A stretch of 64,000 bases of DNA, from assembly GCF_002288365.1 (NCBI RefSeq), contig NZ_CP016782.1, forward strand, positions 1,178,001-1,242,000, in the 5' to 3' direction. Shown piece after piece: positions 26,690-36,466 of the stretch. The stretch is from Candidatus Planktophila limnetica (GTDB lineage: Bacteria > Actinomycetota > Actinomycetes > Nanopelagicales > Nanopelagicaceae). Position 1 is the stretch's first letter; the number at the start of each line of letters is the position of its first letter. Below the pieces are notes generated by a model. It was not told the DNA's origin, did no database searches, and saw only the letters and a program-made list of their open reading frames with translations. Position numbers and translations under genes: made by a program.

Positions 26690-29052
26690 GCCTTCACCAC
26701 CTTAACTACGCCACCATGTGCGTTGCCAAGTGTGGAGAGAAGTTCTGAGCCGCGTGAATTTCGTGGCGCCCATACGGCGTCGTCATGAATATCTTCAACA
26801 AGGACTGAAAGCACAACACTTCCCTGCGCATTTGAAATTGAAATTCGATCTCCAGTTGTTACACCAATTGATGTTGCACGCTTTGGAGAAATAACTGCCA
26901 CGGTCTGACGAGCGGTGCCTGCAAGATTGTCTTCACCCTTTTGCAGAGTTCCAAGATCTAGTAAACGGCGCCACGAAGTAAGCAGCGCTTCATCTGCTGC
27001 AAGTGTTGCTGCACCACGTGCAGGTGTCGCAGTAAATGGTGCACGGGCACCATCCCATGGACCAAGGGATGCAATTTCGCGAGCTGCTGCAGAAACTGTT
27101 CCAAGTGAAATAGTTTTTCCAAGTGCATCTGCAATCATTGAAAGAATTCGAACATCACTGCGATTAAGTGAATCTGCAACAGCGGCATCAAATGCACGTG
27201 CGCTGCTAGTCCAGTTAAGGAATGAGCCGCTTTTTTCTGTTACTGCCGCAACTGGCAATACAACATCTGCACGTTCAGTAACCGCACTTGGTGCAATTTC
27301 TAATGAAACAACAAAGGCTTTCTTAAGTGCTGTCAGTGTCTCTGCTGTGTTATCCAAATCATGTGGATCAACTCCACCAACAACGAGTGCGTTGATATCT
27401 CCGGCATTTACTGCCGAAATAATTTCTTTTGTAGAACGGCCAATATTTGCCGGCACTGATTCAACAGACCACGCACTTGCAAGATCTACACGGGCAGCAG
27501 CATCTGTAACAGGACGTCCACCTGGAAGTAGATTTCCGATTGCACCTGCTTCGAGTGCGCCACGTTCTCCGGCACGGCGAGGAATCCAAGCAAACTTTGC
27601 ACCAGATTGTGATGCAAGTGCTGCGACCGCTGAGAGTGCGCCAGCGCTTTCAGATGCTCGTTCTCCGACCAAGATAATTGATTGCGCAGACAATGATTGT
27701 GAAGTAATTGCTGTGCTTTCCGAACCAGGTGCAACCTTTACAAATGTTGCTCCTAGTTTTTCTACACCGATTGAAAGCTTTGTTCCAATTGAAGTGACTT
27801 TAAGTCCACGCTTCTTCACTTGCTTATTGATTCGTAAGAAAACAATCGGTGACTCTTCTTCTGGTTCGAAACCAACTAGAAGTACGTGATCAGCCTTGTC
27901 AATATCTTTATACGTTGCACTTGTTCCAACAACGTGAGCCGCAAGGAAGTCGCGCTCTTCATCAGAAGTTGCACGTGCGCGGAAATCAATGTCATTCGTT
28001 GCAAGTGCTATGCGCGCAAACTTGCTGTATCCATATGCGTCTTCATACGTTGCGCGACCGCCAACTAGAACTGCAGCTTTTGCACCAGATAAACCTGCGG
28101 CGGCGACGGCAATTGCTTCTGGCCACGATGTAACAACTAATTCGCCATCAGAGTTACGAACCATTGGTTGTGAGAGACGATCAATGGCTGTGATGTATTT
28201 AAATGCCCAGCGACCCTTATCGCAATTCCACTCTTCATTAATTGTTGGGTCATCTCCAGCGAGTCGACGTAGTGTCTTTCCGCGACGAACATCTGTGCGC
28301 ATGTCACAACCAGATGCGCAGTGCTCGCATGCAGATGGAGTTGAAACTAAATCAAATGGACGTGCGCGGAAACGATATGACGCACCAGTGAGTGCACCTA
28401 CTGGACAGATTTGAACTGTGTTTCCGGAGAAATAAGATTCAAATGGTTGGTCTTCATAGATACCAACTTGTTGCAATGCGCCACGTTCGTTCAGAGTAAT
28501 AAATGGATCACTTGCAATTTGTTCTGAGAAACGAGTGCAACGTGCACACAGAACACAACGTTCACGATCGAGTAATACTTGTGAAGACAAATTAATTGGT
28601 TTTTCAAATGTGCGCTTTTTGCCTTCAAATCGAGATTCTGCTTGACCATTGCTCATTGCTTGGTTTTGCAATGGACATTCGCCACCCTTGTCGCACACTG
28701 GGCAATCAAGTGGGTGGTTAACTAGTAATAATTCCATGACACCACGTTGCGCTTTTTCTGCGACATCTGATGTGAGTTGGGTCTTAACAATCATTCCTGG
28801 TTCAACAGGAATCGTGCATGACGCTTGTGGCTTTGGAAATGCACGCCCATTAATTTCAATATCAACTAAACATTGGCGGCATGCACCAACTGGATCTAAA
28901 AGTGGATGATCACAGAAACGTGGAATCTGAATTCCTAGTTTTTCTGCCGCGCGAATAACCAAAGTTCCTTTAGGAACGCTGACTTCAAAGCCGTCGATAA
29001 CGACAGTAATCATGTCCACAACTTCAGTTGTTTGTGCCTGTGTTGTAGTCAT
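26686..29052 (-). CDS. nuoG: NADH-quinone oxidoreductase subunit G
   Basis: Large iron-sulfur subunit of the NADH module, 788 residues. The N-terminal 2Fe-2S site reads CDHPLLDPVGACRQC; then CPVCDKGGECPLQ, the 4Fe-4S motif CVLCARCTRF, and CEHCASGCDM at the entry to the molybdopterin-oxidoreductase-like domain. The rest is the degenerate molybdopterin fold without a known catalytic role. Its start overlaps the nuoF stop as ATGA. Confidence 0.97.
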   Translation of the reverse strand: MTTTQAQTTEVVDMITVVIDGFEVSVPKGTLVIRAAEKLGIQIPRFCDHPLLDPVGACRQCLVDIEINGRAFPKPQASCTIPVEPGMIVKTQLTSDVAEKAQRGVMELLLVNHPLDCPVCDKGGECPLQNQAMSNGQAESRFEGKKRTFEKPINLSSQVLLDRERCVLCARCTRFSEQIASDPFITLNERGALQQVGIYEDQPFESYFSGNTVQICPVGALTGASYRFRARPFDLVSTPSACEHCASGCDMRTDVRRGKTLRRLAGDDPTINEEWNCDKGRWAFKYITAIDRLSQPMVRNSDGELVVTSWPEAIAVAAAGLSGAKAAVLVGGRATYEDAYGYSKFARIALATNDIDFRARATSDEERDFLAAHVVGTSATYKDIDKADHVLLVGFEPEEESPIVFLRINKQVKKRGLKVTSIGTKLSIGVEKLGATFVKVAPGSESTAITSQSLSAQSIILVGERASESAGALSAVAALASQSGAKFAWIPRRAGERGALEAGAIGNLLPGGRPVTDAAARVDLASAWSVESVPANIGRSTKEIISAVNAGDINALVVGGVDPHDLDNTAETLTALKKAFVVSLEIAPSAVTERADVVLPVAAVTEKSGSFLNWTSSARAFDAAVADSLNRSDVRILSMIADALGKTISLGTVSAAAREIASLGPWDGARAPFTATPARGAATLAADEALLTSWRRLLDLGTLQKGEDNLAGTARQTVAVISPKRATSIGVTTGDRISISNAQGSVVLSVLVEDIHDDAVWAPRNSRGSELLSTLGNAHGGVVKVVKA

Positions 29053-30332
29053 CGCGCACCTGCACTTGAAAAGAGAGTCGATGCAACAGGATCAAATGGG
29101 CAACCCTTGCCAGTGACGTGTGCAATGTATTCGTCGCGGAAATACTTAATGGAAGATGTAATTGGACTAGTTGCGCCATCACCAAGTGCGCAGAAAGAAC
29201 GCCCCATGATGTTGTCACAGAGATCGAGAAGTTTTGCGAGATCTTCTTCTGAACCTGAACCATTTTCAAGATCACGAAGAATTTGAACCAGCCACCAAGT
29301 GCCTTCGCGACAAGGTGTGCACTTTCCGCATGATTCATGCTTATAAAACTCAGTCCAACGAAGAACGGCTCGAACAACACATGTTGTTTCATCAAAAATT
29401 TGAAGTGCCTTTGTTCCAAGCATTGAACCAGCTGCTGCAACACCTTCGTAATCAAGTGGAGTATCTAAATGTTCATCTGTGAAAAGTGGCGTAGATGAAC
29501 CACCTGGTGTCCAGAACTTAAGTTTGTGACCAGTACGAACACCACCGGCCATATCGAGAATTTCGCGAAGTGTTATTCCAAGTGGTGCTTCGAATTGTCC
29601 TGGATTATTGACGTGACCAGAAAGAGAATAAAGAGTCATTCCCTTGCTCTTTTCTGTCCCGTACTTTTGATACCACTCTGCGCCATTAGCAATAATTGCT
29701 GGAACTGATGCAATTGATTCAACGTTATTTACAACTGTTGGACGTGCATACAAACCGGCAATTGCAGGAAATGGTGGGCGCAAACGTGGTTGTCCGCGGA
29801 AACCTTCAAGTGAATCAAGAAGCGCTGTTTCTTCACCACAAATATATGCACCAGCTCCAACGTGTAGAACTAAATCAATTCCATTTCCAAGGTGACCAGA
29901 TTTATATGCATCTTCAATTGCTTGGTTGAGTCGACGAACTACGTGAGTAACTTCGCCGCGAATATAAATAAATCCATGCTTTGCGCGAATTGCATGGCAG
30001 GCGATGATGCACCCTTCAATGAGCACGTGTGGATTAGCCATCATCAATGGTGTGTCTTTACATGTACCTGGTTCTGATTCATCTGCGTTAACAACTAAGT
30101 AATGTTCTTTGTTATCGCCTTGCGGGATAAATCCCCACTTCATTCCTGTTGGAAATCCTGCGCCACCGCGACCACGTAATCCAGAGTCTTTAACTAATTG
30201 AATTACTGCATCAGGATCCATTGCAAGTGCTTTTGCAGATGCTTTATATCCACCATGGCGCGTGTATGCCTCGATGGTAAAAGAATCTTTTTCATCCCAA
30301 TGTGCTGAAAGGACGGGTGCGAGCTTTGTCAT
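29049..30332 (-). CDS. nuoF: NADH-quinone oxidoreductase subunit F (NADH- and FMN-binding)
   Basis: Flavoprotein subunit, 427 residues, where NADH is oxidised by FMN. The NADH-binding glycine-rich loop is GLRGRGGAGFPTGMKW near 52-67, the FMN region is ICGEETALLDSLEG, and the N3 4Fe-4S cluster is CGKCTPCREGTWW with a later Cys. It follows nuoE after 3 nt and overlaps nuoG. Confidence 0.97.
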   Translation of the reverse strand: MTKLAPVLSAHWDEKDSFTIEAYTRHGGYKASAKALAMDPDAVIQLVKDSGLRGRGGAGFPTGMKWGFIPQGDNKEHYLVVNADESEPGTCKDTPLMMANPHVLIEGCIIACHAIRAKHGFIYIRGEVTHVVRRLNQAIEDAYKSGHLGNGIDLVLHVGAGAYICGEETALLDSLEGFRGQPRLRPPFPAIAGLYARPTVVNNVESIASVPAIIANGAEWYQKYGTEKSKGMTLYSLSGHVNNPGQFEAPLGITLREILDMAGGVRTGHKLKFWTPGGSSTPLFTDEHLDTPLDYEGVAAAGSMLGTKALQIFDETTCVVRAVLRWTEFYKHESCGKCTPCREGTWWLVQILRDLENGSGSEEDLAKLLDLCDNIMGRSFCALGDGATSPITSSIKYFRDEYIAHVTGKGCPFDPVASTLFSSAGAR

Positions 30333-30335
30333 TGC

Positions 30336-30959
30336 TTACTTACCTTCCTTTGATAATTTCAATCCAAGCAGAGTTGGTTCGCCAGCTTGCAAACCTTCGT
30401 TTGCGCGGCCATCGTTAATCCCAGCAAGCACTGCTGAGTTTTCTTTCCATGTTGGAAGAGAGTTTGGACCACGAGTTGGTCCAGGTGGGTTGCCGTTGCG
30501 CATTGCATCGACTAAATCTTTTGATGATTGCACTGTCTGGTTGTCATAGAACTCCCAGTTAGCCATAACAACAGGTGCATAGTCACATGCTGCGTTGCAC
30601 TCGATGTGTTCGAGCGAAACTTTTCCATCATCTGTCACGCCATCATTTTCAATACCAAGATGGCTCTTAAGGCCCGCAAAAATTTCATCACCGCCCATTA
30701 CTGCACACAGAGTATTTGTGCATACGCCAACGTGATATTCACCCACTGGCTTGCGCTTGTACTGTGTGTAAAAAGTTGCAACGGCGGAAACTTCTGCAGT
30801 TTCAATAGTTAGAAGTTGAGCGATTAACTCGATGCCTTCATTTGTTACGTATCCAGCCTTTGATTGCACATAGTGAAGCAAGGGCATGATTGCAGAGCGA
30901 CTACGTGGGTAGCGCTTAATTATTGAATCCATTACGGCAAGATCTTGATCTGAAAACAT
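30336..30959 (-). CDS. nuoE: NADH-quinone oxidoreductase subunit E
   Basis: Thioredoxin-like 2Fe-2S subunit, 207 residues. The four cluster Cys are visible in CTNTLCAVMGG and CNAACDYAPVV, after a helical N-terminal domain. It partners NuoF at the NADH end of complex I and carries the N1a cluster. The start overlaps the nuoD stop as TAATG. Confidence 0.96.
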   Translation of the reverse strand: MFSDQDLAVMDSIIKRYPRSRSAIMPLLHYVQSKAGYVTNEGIELIAQLLTIETAEVSAVATFYTQYKRKPVGEYHVGVCTNTLCAVMGGDEIFAGLKSHLGIENDGVTDDGKVSLEHIECNAACDYAPVVMANWEFYDNQTVQSSKDLVDAMRNGNPPGPTRGPNSLPTWKENSAVLAGINDGRANEGLQAGEPTLLGLKLSKEGK

Positions 30960-32299
30960 TAGCGATCAACACCTCCCATCACAGGATCGATTGAAGCTAC
31001 CGCGCCAATGATGTCGGCAACCATGCTGCCTTCACACATTGCAGAAGTTGATTGCAAATTATTAAAAGATGGTTCGCGGAAGTGCATGCGATATGGACGT
31101 GTTCCGCCATCAGAGACAATGTGTGCACCGAGTTCGCCACGTGGTGATTCAACTGCTGCATAAACCTGACCGGCTGGAACACGGAATCCTTCTGTCACTA
31201 GTTTAAAGTGATGAATAAGTGATTCCATTGACGTGCCCATAATTTCGCGAATGTGATCAAGTGAGTTTCCAAGTCCATCGCCACCCATTGCTAATTGTGC
31301 TGGCCATGCAATTTTCTTATCTGCAACCATTACTGGTGCTCCTGCAAGCTTGTCGATCTTGTCACATGCTTGCTCAATGATGCGAAGTGATTGTTCTAGT
31401 TCATTCATACGAATTAAGAAGCGTCCATAAACATCGCATGTATCTGTTGTGACAACATCAAAATCGTAATTTTCATAGCCACAATATGGTTGAGTCTTAC
31501 GAAGATCCCAAGGCAAACCAGTTGAACGTAAAACAGGTCCTGTAATACCAAGTGTCGTACATCCGGCAAGATCTAAGTAACCGATGCCAACTGTGCGCTT
31601 CATCCAGATTGAATTACCAATCAAAAGTGTTGCATTATCTTTAAATGCCTTGCGCATTTCTTTAACAGTTTCGCGAATCTTTTGTGTGGCACCGGCTGGC
31701 AAATCTTGTTGCACTCCACCTGGGCGGATATAGGCCATATTCATACGCAATCCAGAGATCATTTCGAAAATATCTAGAACACGTTCGCGTTCACGGAATG
31801 CAAAGAACATAGGAGTAATTGCACCTAGTTCTAGTGCGCCTGTGCCGAGTGCAACCATGTGTGAAGAAATTCGATTGAGTTCCATCATAAGAACGCGAAT
31901 AGCTGAAGCGCGCTCTGGAACATCATTTGTAATTCCAAGGAGTTTCTCTGTTGCAAGGCAATAAGCAGTTTCATTAAATAGCGGAGACAAATAATCCATA
32001 CGGGTTACGAAGGTGACGCCCTGAGTCCAGCTGCGATATTCAATGTTCTTTTCAATACCTGTATGTAGGTAACCAATTCCGCAACGAACTTCAGTAACAG
32101 TTTCGCCTTCGAGTTCAAGAACAAGACGCAGTACACCGTGAGTAGATGGGTGTTGTGGACCCATGTTTACAACAATGTGCTCTTCTTTTGTTGCGCCAAT
32201 TTCTGTAACGAGTTCGTTCCAGTCGCCACCTGTTACTGAGAAAACTGTTCCTTCAGTAGTTTCGCGTGAAGAAGAATATGGATCAGTAAATGTTGTCAT
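30959..32299 (-). CDS. nuoD: NADH-quinone oxidoreductase subunit D
   Basis: The 49-kDa-type subunit, 446 residues, related to NiFe hydrogenase large subunits; with NuoB it forms the quinone pocket. [20 protein letters not shown] marks the conserved N-terminal His loop, followed by [12 protein letters not shown] and [10 protein letters not shown]. It is a separate gene from nuoC here, unlike the fused NuoCD of E. coli. The start overlaps nuoC (ATGA). Confidence 0.97.
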   Translation of the reverse strand: MTTFTDPYSSSRETTEGTVFSVTGGDWNELVTEIGATKEEHIVVNMGPQHPSTHGVLRLVLELEGETVTEVRCGIGYLHTGIEKNIEYRSWTQGVTFVTRMDYLSPLFNETAYCLATEKLLGITNDVPERASAIRVLMMELNRISSHMVALGTGALELGAITPMFFAFRERERVLDIFEMISGLRMNMAYIRPGGVQQDLPAGATQKIRETVKEMRKAFKDNATLLIGNSIWMKRTVGIGYLDLAGCTTLGITGPVLRSTGLPWDLRKTQPYCGYENYDFDVVTTDTCDVYGRFLIRMNELEQSLRIIEQACDKIDKLAGAPVMVADKKIAWPAQLAMGGDGLGNSLDHIREIMGTSMESLIHHFKLVTEGFRVPAGQVYAAVESPRGELGAHIVSDGGTRPYRMHFREPSFNNLQSTSAMCEGSMVADIIGAVASIDPVMGGVDR

Positions 32300-32925
32300 C
32301 GGTATGACCTGCGCTCATCAGGTGCTGGAATTGTTGCGCCCTTATATTCAACTGGAATTCCACCCAATGCATAATCTTTGCGTTGTGGGTGTCCTTGCCA
32401 ATCATCTGGCATCAAAATTCTTGTAAGTCCTGGATGTCCATCAAAAATGATTCCGAACATGTCAAAAGTTTCACGTTCATGCCAATTATTTCCGGCCCAT
32501 ACTTCAACAACAGATGGAATATGCGCATCGCTATCTGGAACAGAAACTTCTAGACGAATTCGACGATTATTTGTAATTGAAAGTAGTGGATAAACAGCGT
32601 GTAGTTCGCGTCCACTCTGTTCTGGATAATGCACACCAGATACACCCATGCACATTTCAAACTTAAGTGAATCACGCAAAATCTTTGACACTTCTACAAG
32701 TTTTTCGCGCTTTACATGAAGAGTAAGTTCCCCGCGATCAACAACAACGCGTTCGATTGCATCAGAAAAAGCTGGATATGCACGCTCTAAATCATCTGCT
32801 ACATCATCAAAGTAAGAACCATATGGGCGCTCACTTGAACCAGTTGCTGCAGGAGTGCGAACAAGTCCGCCGTAGCCAGATGTATCTCCTGTGCCTTCTG
32901 CACCAAACATTCCGTGATCGCTCAT
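32296..32925 (-). CDS. nuoC: NADH-quinone oxidoreductase subunit C
   Basis: The 30-kDa-type subunit, 209 residues. The hallmark is [20 protein letters not shown] followed by [15 protein letters not shown]. The first 35 or so residues are a glycine- and Ser-rich extension ([13 protein letters not shown]) as in other actinobacterial NuoC. It lies directly against nuoB, with no gap. Confidence 0.96.
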   Translation of the reverse strand: MSDHGMFGAEGTGDTSGYGGLVRTPAATGSSERPYGSYFDDVADDLERAYPAFSDAIERVVVDRGELTLHVKREKLVEVSKILRDSLKFEMCMGVSGVHYPEQSGRELHAVYPLLSITNNRRIRLEVSVPDSDAHIPSVVEVWAGNNWHERETFDMFGIIFDGHPGLTRILMPDDWQGHPQRKDYALGGIPVEYKGATIPAPDERRSYR

Positions 32926-33483
32926 TTAGGCAAGCAATCCCTTCATCTGGTGTGTAGGAAGCGCGTTCATTGCTGCTTCTTCTACTGACTTAATAACTGC
33001 TTCGCGGTTTGGTCCGAGCTTTTCGTCGTAAATGCTTGAGTGCAATTTAAGAATTGCATCCATCAACATTTCCGGACGTGGTGGACACCCTGGAAGATAA
33101 ATATCTACTGGTACGACGTGATCTACACCCTGAACGATTGCGTAGTTATTAAACATTCCGCCCGAGGATGCACATGCACCCATTGCAAGAACCCACTTAG
33201 GCGCAGCCATTTGATCATAAATTTGTCGAAGAACTGGTGCCATTTTATTTGATACGCGACCAGCAACAATCATGAGATCTGCCTGACGAGGAGATGCACG
33301 GAAAACTTCCATACCGAAACGTGAAATGTCATATTTCGCAGCAGAACCAACTGCCATCATTTCAATTGCGCAACATGCAAGACCAAAAGTTGCTGGCCAC
33401 AATGAGTTTTTGCGCATGTAGCCTGCAAGTTTTTCTACAGTTGTGAGTACAAAACCACTAGGTAATTTTTCTTCTAGACCCAT
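32926..33483 (-). CDS. nuoB: NADH-quinone oxidoreductase subunit B
   Basis: PSST-type subunit, 185 residues, that holds the N2 4Fe-4S cluster and reduces the quinone. [11 protein letters not shown] carries the tandem Cys; the other ligands are in GACASSGG and PGCPPRP. I start at the ATG 33483 ([11 protein letters not shown]), the typical actinobacterial N-terminus, instead of an in-frame start 11 codons upstream that would overlap nuoA. It lies 2 nt after the nuoA stop. Confidence 0.96.
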   Translation of the reverse strand: MGLEEKLPSGFVLTTVEKLAGYMRKNSLWPATFGLACCAIEMMAVGSAAKYDISRFGMEVFRASPRQADLMIVAGRVSNKMAPVLRQIYDQMAAPKWVLAMGACASSGGMFNNYAIVQGVDHVVPVDIYLPGCPPRPEMLMDAILKLHSSIYDEKLGPNREAVIKSVEEAAMNALPTHQMKGLLA

Positions 33484-33485
33484 GA

Positions 33486-33857
33486 TTAATCCCATTCCAA
33501 TCCACCGCGGCGCCATACATATGCGTATGCCACGAAGACGGTTGCGATAAAGATTCCCATTTCAATAAGGCCAAAGAGCCCCAGTTGATCAAATGTAACT
33601 GCCCATGGATAAAGGAAAACAATTTCAATATCAAAGATAATAAATAGCATCGCAGTTAAGAAGTACTTAACTGGAAAACGTCCACCTTGTGCTGCAGATG
33701 GTGATGGTTCAATTCCGCACTCGTATGCATCTAATTTCGCTCTGTTGTAACGTTTTGGACCGGTGAGTGCGCCAGCTGCAACAGAGATGACCGCGAAACC
33801 GAAGCCGATGGCTCCGATGACCAAGATCGGCACATACGGGTTTGATGCAGAGTTCAT
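33486..33857 (-). CDS. nuoA: NADH-quinone oxidoreductase subunit A
   Basis: Small membrane subunit, 123 residues with three helices; the loop carrying [11 protein letters not shown] is the NuoA hallmark near the quinone site, followed by [13 protein letters not shown]. First gene of the nuo series; menG lies 43 nt upstream on the same strand. TAAGAT stands 9 nt before the ATG on the minus strand, so a nuo promoter here is possible, but read-through from menG is equally likely. Confidence 0.96.
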   Translation of the reverse strand: MNSASNPYVPILVIGAIGFGFAVISVAAGALTGPKRYNRAKLDAYECGIEPSPSAAQGGRFPVKYFLTAMLFIIFDIEIVFLYPWAVTFDQLGLFGLIEMGIFIATVFVAYAYVWRRGGLEWD

Positions 33858-33900
33858 GATGGCTAAATCTTAGAGTGCCCTACAAGTACTTTCGACCGCG

Positions 33901-34593
33901 TCAGGAGTTGATGGCTCTGTGAACTGCGACAACTCCACCGCTCAAATTGCGCCAACCCACTTGAGACCAGCCGGCCTGGGTAATTCGGGCCGCCAGCGCT
34001 GCCTGATCTGGCCATGCCCGAATGGATTCTGCCAGATAGACATAGGCATCAGGATTTGATGAAGTCTTTGATGCAATGGCTGGCAGAGCTTTCATTAAAT
34101 AATTTAAATAAATTGTGCGAAATGGTTTAAATGTTGGAGAAGAAAATTCTGCAACTACAAGTGAGCCACCTTTTTTAGTGACGCGTCTTGCTTCACTTAA
34201 TGCCTTATCCATATCTGATGTATTACGTAAACCAAAAGAAATTGTTACAACATCAAATGATTCATTTTCAAAAGGTAAGTTAAGTGCATCTGCTTTTGTA
34301 AACTTTAAATGCGGACGTGCACGTCGACCCGCTTCAAGCATTCCATCTGAAAAATCTGCAGGAATTACATCGGCTCCTGCTTGATGTAATGGTTCTGAAC
34401 TTGAACCAGTGCCCGCTGCGAGATCGAGAATTTTCATTCCTGGCTTTGGTGCAATCGTGGCAGTTGTGGCCTTGCGCCATCTCTTTGTCTGACCGAGGCT
34501 CAAGATGTCATTAACCAGGTCATAACGCTTGGCCACCGCATCAAACATTGCGGCAACTTCAGCAGGATTTTTATCCATATTGGCCCGGGACAT
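33901..34593 (-). CDS. menG: Demethylmenaquinone C-methyltransferase MenG/UbiE
   Basis: SAM-dependent methyltransferase, 230 residues, for the last step of menaquinone synthesis. [22 protein letters not shown] is the UbiE N-terminal signature, the SAM-binding loop is [10 protein letters not shown], and [17 protein letters not shown] is the second family motif. I begin at the ATG 34593 (MSRANMDK); the open frame extends 23 codons further, overlapping the divergent bioY. The methylated quinone is the acceptor for complex I, encoded just downstream. Confidence 0.92.
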   Translation of the reverse strand: MSRANMDKNPAEVAAMFDAVAKRYDLVNDILSLGQTKRWRKATTATIAPKPGMKILDLAAGTGSSSEPLHQAGADVIPADFSDGMLEAGRRARPHLKFTKADALNLPFENESFDVVTISFGLRNTSDMDKALSEARRVTKKGGSLVVAEFSSPTFKPFRTIYLNYLMKALPAIASKTSSNPDAYVYLAESIRAWPDQAALAARITQAGWSQVGWRNLSGGVVAVHRAINS

Positions 34594-34649
34594 AGGCTTA
34601 TTCTGCTTCAGAGTAGGCTCATCCACAACTTCGAGAAAGGGCGCACGTA

Positions 34650-35234
34650 ATGTCCACTGCAATCACCACACTACGCACCGCAGTTTTCCCAAGAAGCACA
34701 GTTTTAACTAAAGCTGGCTTTGTAATTGCCGGCGTTGCATTTCTTTCATTACTCGCTCAGATTGCAATTCCCGTTCCTGGTTCACCAGTTCCGGTAACAG
34801 GACAAACACTCGGTGTATTACTACTGGCCACAAGTTATGGCGCAACTCTCGGAGCAACTACTTTTCTTATGTACCTATTAGCCGGTGCACTCGGTGCACC
34901 TGTATTTGCAAATAGTGGTTCTGGTTTAGATCGCATTGTTGGCGCAACAGGGGGCTATTTAGTTGGAATGCTGCTGACATCAGTGCTGCTCGGTTATTTA
35001 GGTGGGCGCAAGTGGGACCAAAAATTTAAAACTGCTCTACCTGCAATGTTGCTAGGTAACGCCCTCACATTTACTTTGGGCCTTATCTGGCTCCACGAAT
35101 TCACAGGTAAAGATTGGGCATGGACATTTTCTGCCGGATTTACTCCATTTATTTTTGGTGAAATTCTAAAGATTGCAATTGCAGGAACTTCTCTTCCATT
35201 GATTTGGCAGTTCGTGCAGCGAAAGATTTCATAA
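34650..35234 (+). CDS. bioY: BioY biotin transporter S component
   Basis: A 194-residue membrane protein with six helices. [19 protein letters not shown] near 40-58 and the [10 protein letters not shown] region are BioY signatures. BioY binds biotin and works alone or with an ECF ATPase/T-component module; no such module is in the window. It is divergent from menG (56 bp between starts), with a TAGGCT box about 30 nt before the ATG, and lies 11 nt before menF, so biotin uptake and isochorismate synthesis may share a transcript. Confidence 0.92.
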   Translation: MSTAITTLRTAVFPRSTVLTKAGFVIAGVAFLSLLAQIAIPVPGSPVPVTGQTLGVLLLATSYGATLGATTFLMYLLAGALGAPVFANSGSGLDRIVGATGGYLVGMLLTSVLLGYLGGRKWDQKFKTALPAMLLGNALTFTLGLIWLHEFTGKDWAWTFSAGFTPFIFGEILKIAIAGTSLPLIWQFVQRKIS

Positions 35235-35245
35235 GAAAATAATTC

Positions 35246-36466
35246 ATGCCTTCCCTTATTCCTGTAACTACCGTGCGCCTTGGCGAACATCTGCCTCTTT
35301 TAGATTTGTTGCCCAAAGGTGAGAATTTTTCCTGGGTACGCGGTGGCGACGGAGTTGTTGGCTGGGGCGTTTATGCCAGCACAACAGTTAAAGGCGCTAA
35401 TCGTTTTAATGATGCTCGAACATGGTGGCACTCTCACTTAGAGAAATTTGCAATCACAAATAACGTGCAAGGAAGTGCAACGGGGCCAATTCTTTTTTCA
35501 TCCTTTTCATTCTCCCCCGATGAAGAATCTGTTCTTGTTATTCCTCAAGTAATTGTGGGAATGACGAGCGGAATCTCTTGGATAACCTGGATTGGTTCCG
35601 ATTCTCAACCCCAACTCATTGATGCTCCAGAAAAGGTTTCCAATTCAACTCTGACGTGGAACGAAGATGATTTAGCTAGTGAGCACTGGATTACACGTGT
35701 TGCACAAGCTGTTGCAAAGATTCACAGCGGCGATATCGAAAAGGTAGTTCTTGCTCGCGATCTATCAGCAACTTCTGCGCAAGTAATCGATGAACGATCA
35801 GCGCTACGAAATCTTTCCGCAGCGTATCCATCTACGTGGGTATTTAGCGTTGCAGGGTTAATTGGTGCAACTCCTGAACTTTTACTTCGTTTAAAGCGTG
35901 GAATGGTTACATCCCGCGTGCTTGCAGGCACTATCAGTAAATCAGGCGATGACGCACGTGATTTGGCTTTGGCTGGTTCTCTCGCACGATCTTCAAAAGA
36001 TTTAGAGGAACACGAATACGCAGTGCGCTCGGTTGCAGATGCACTTGAGCCTTTTTGTTCTTCAACAAATATTCCTGAAACTCCCTTCGTGCTTCACTTA
36101 GCAAATGTCATGCATTTAGCCACAGATGTAACAGGGGCTCTTATCGAATCAAAGAGCAATGTCGATGTATTTACTCTGCTCAATCAATTACATCCATCTG
36201 CTGCAGTATGCGGAACGCCAACTGATAAAGCTGCAAAAGTCATTAGCGAAATTGAATCAATGTCACGTGGTCGTTATGCGGGTCCAGTTGGTTGGATTGA
36301 TGCGCGCGGAGATGGTGAGTTAGGTATTGCACTTCGTTGCGGGCAAATTTCTGAGAACACAATCCAAATTTATGCAGGGTGTGGAATTGTTGCTGGCTCT
36401 GATCCTGAAAAAGAATTAGCAGAGAGTGAAGCTAAATTTTCTGCAATGAAGAGTGCACTTGCTTAA
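35246..36466 (+). CDS. menF: Isochorismate synthase MenF
   Basis: Chorismate-binding enzyme, 406 residues, converting chorismate to isochorismate, the entry to menaquinone. The C-terminal catalytic domain has IEKVVLARDL, the ATPELLLRLK and AGTISKSGDD motifs, EEHEYAVRS, QLHPSAAVCGTP and the final AGCGIVAGSDPEKE. The first 150 residues are the less conserved half. Its last 35 nt overlap the convergent menD. A siderophore-type isochorismate synthase is the alternative, but the men context makes MenF the clear choice. Confidence 0.92.
   Translation: MPSLIPVTTVRLGEHLPLLDLLPKGENFSWVRGGDGVVGWGVYASTTVKGANRFNDARTWWHSHLEKFAITNNVQGSATGPILFSSFSFSPDEESVLVIPQVIVGMTSGISWITWIGSDSQPQLIDAPEKVSNSTLTWNEDDLASEHWITRVAQAVAKIHSGDIEKVVLARDLSATSAQVIDERSALRNLSAAYPSTWVFSVAGLIGATPELLLRLKRGMVTSRVLAGTISKSGDDARDLALAGSLARSSKDLEEHEYAVRSVADALEPFCSSTNIPETPFVLHLANVMHLATDVTGALIESKSNVDVFTLLNQLHPSAAVCGTPTDKAAKVISEIESMSRGRYAGPVGWIDARGDGELGIALRCGQISENTIQIYAGCGIVAGSDPEKELAESEAKFSAMKSALA

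Noticed and set aside
26915-27889. 324-codon open frame antisense to nuoG
   Set aside because: Ser/Ala/Arg-rich composition without domains, fully inside a clear nuoG gene; a shadow of codon bias on the other strand.
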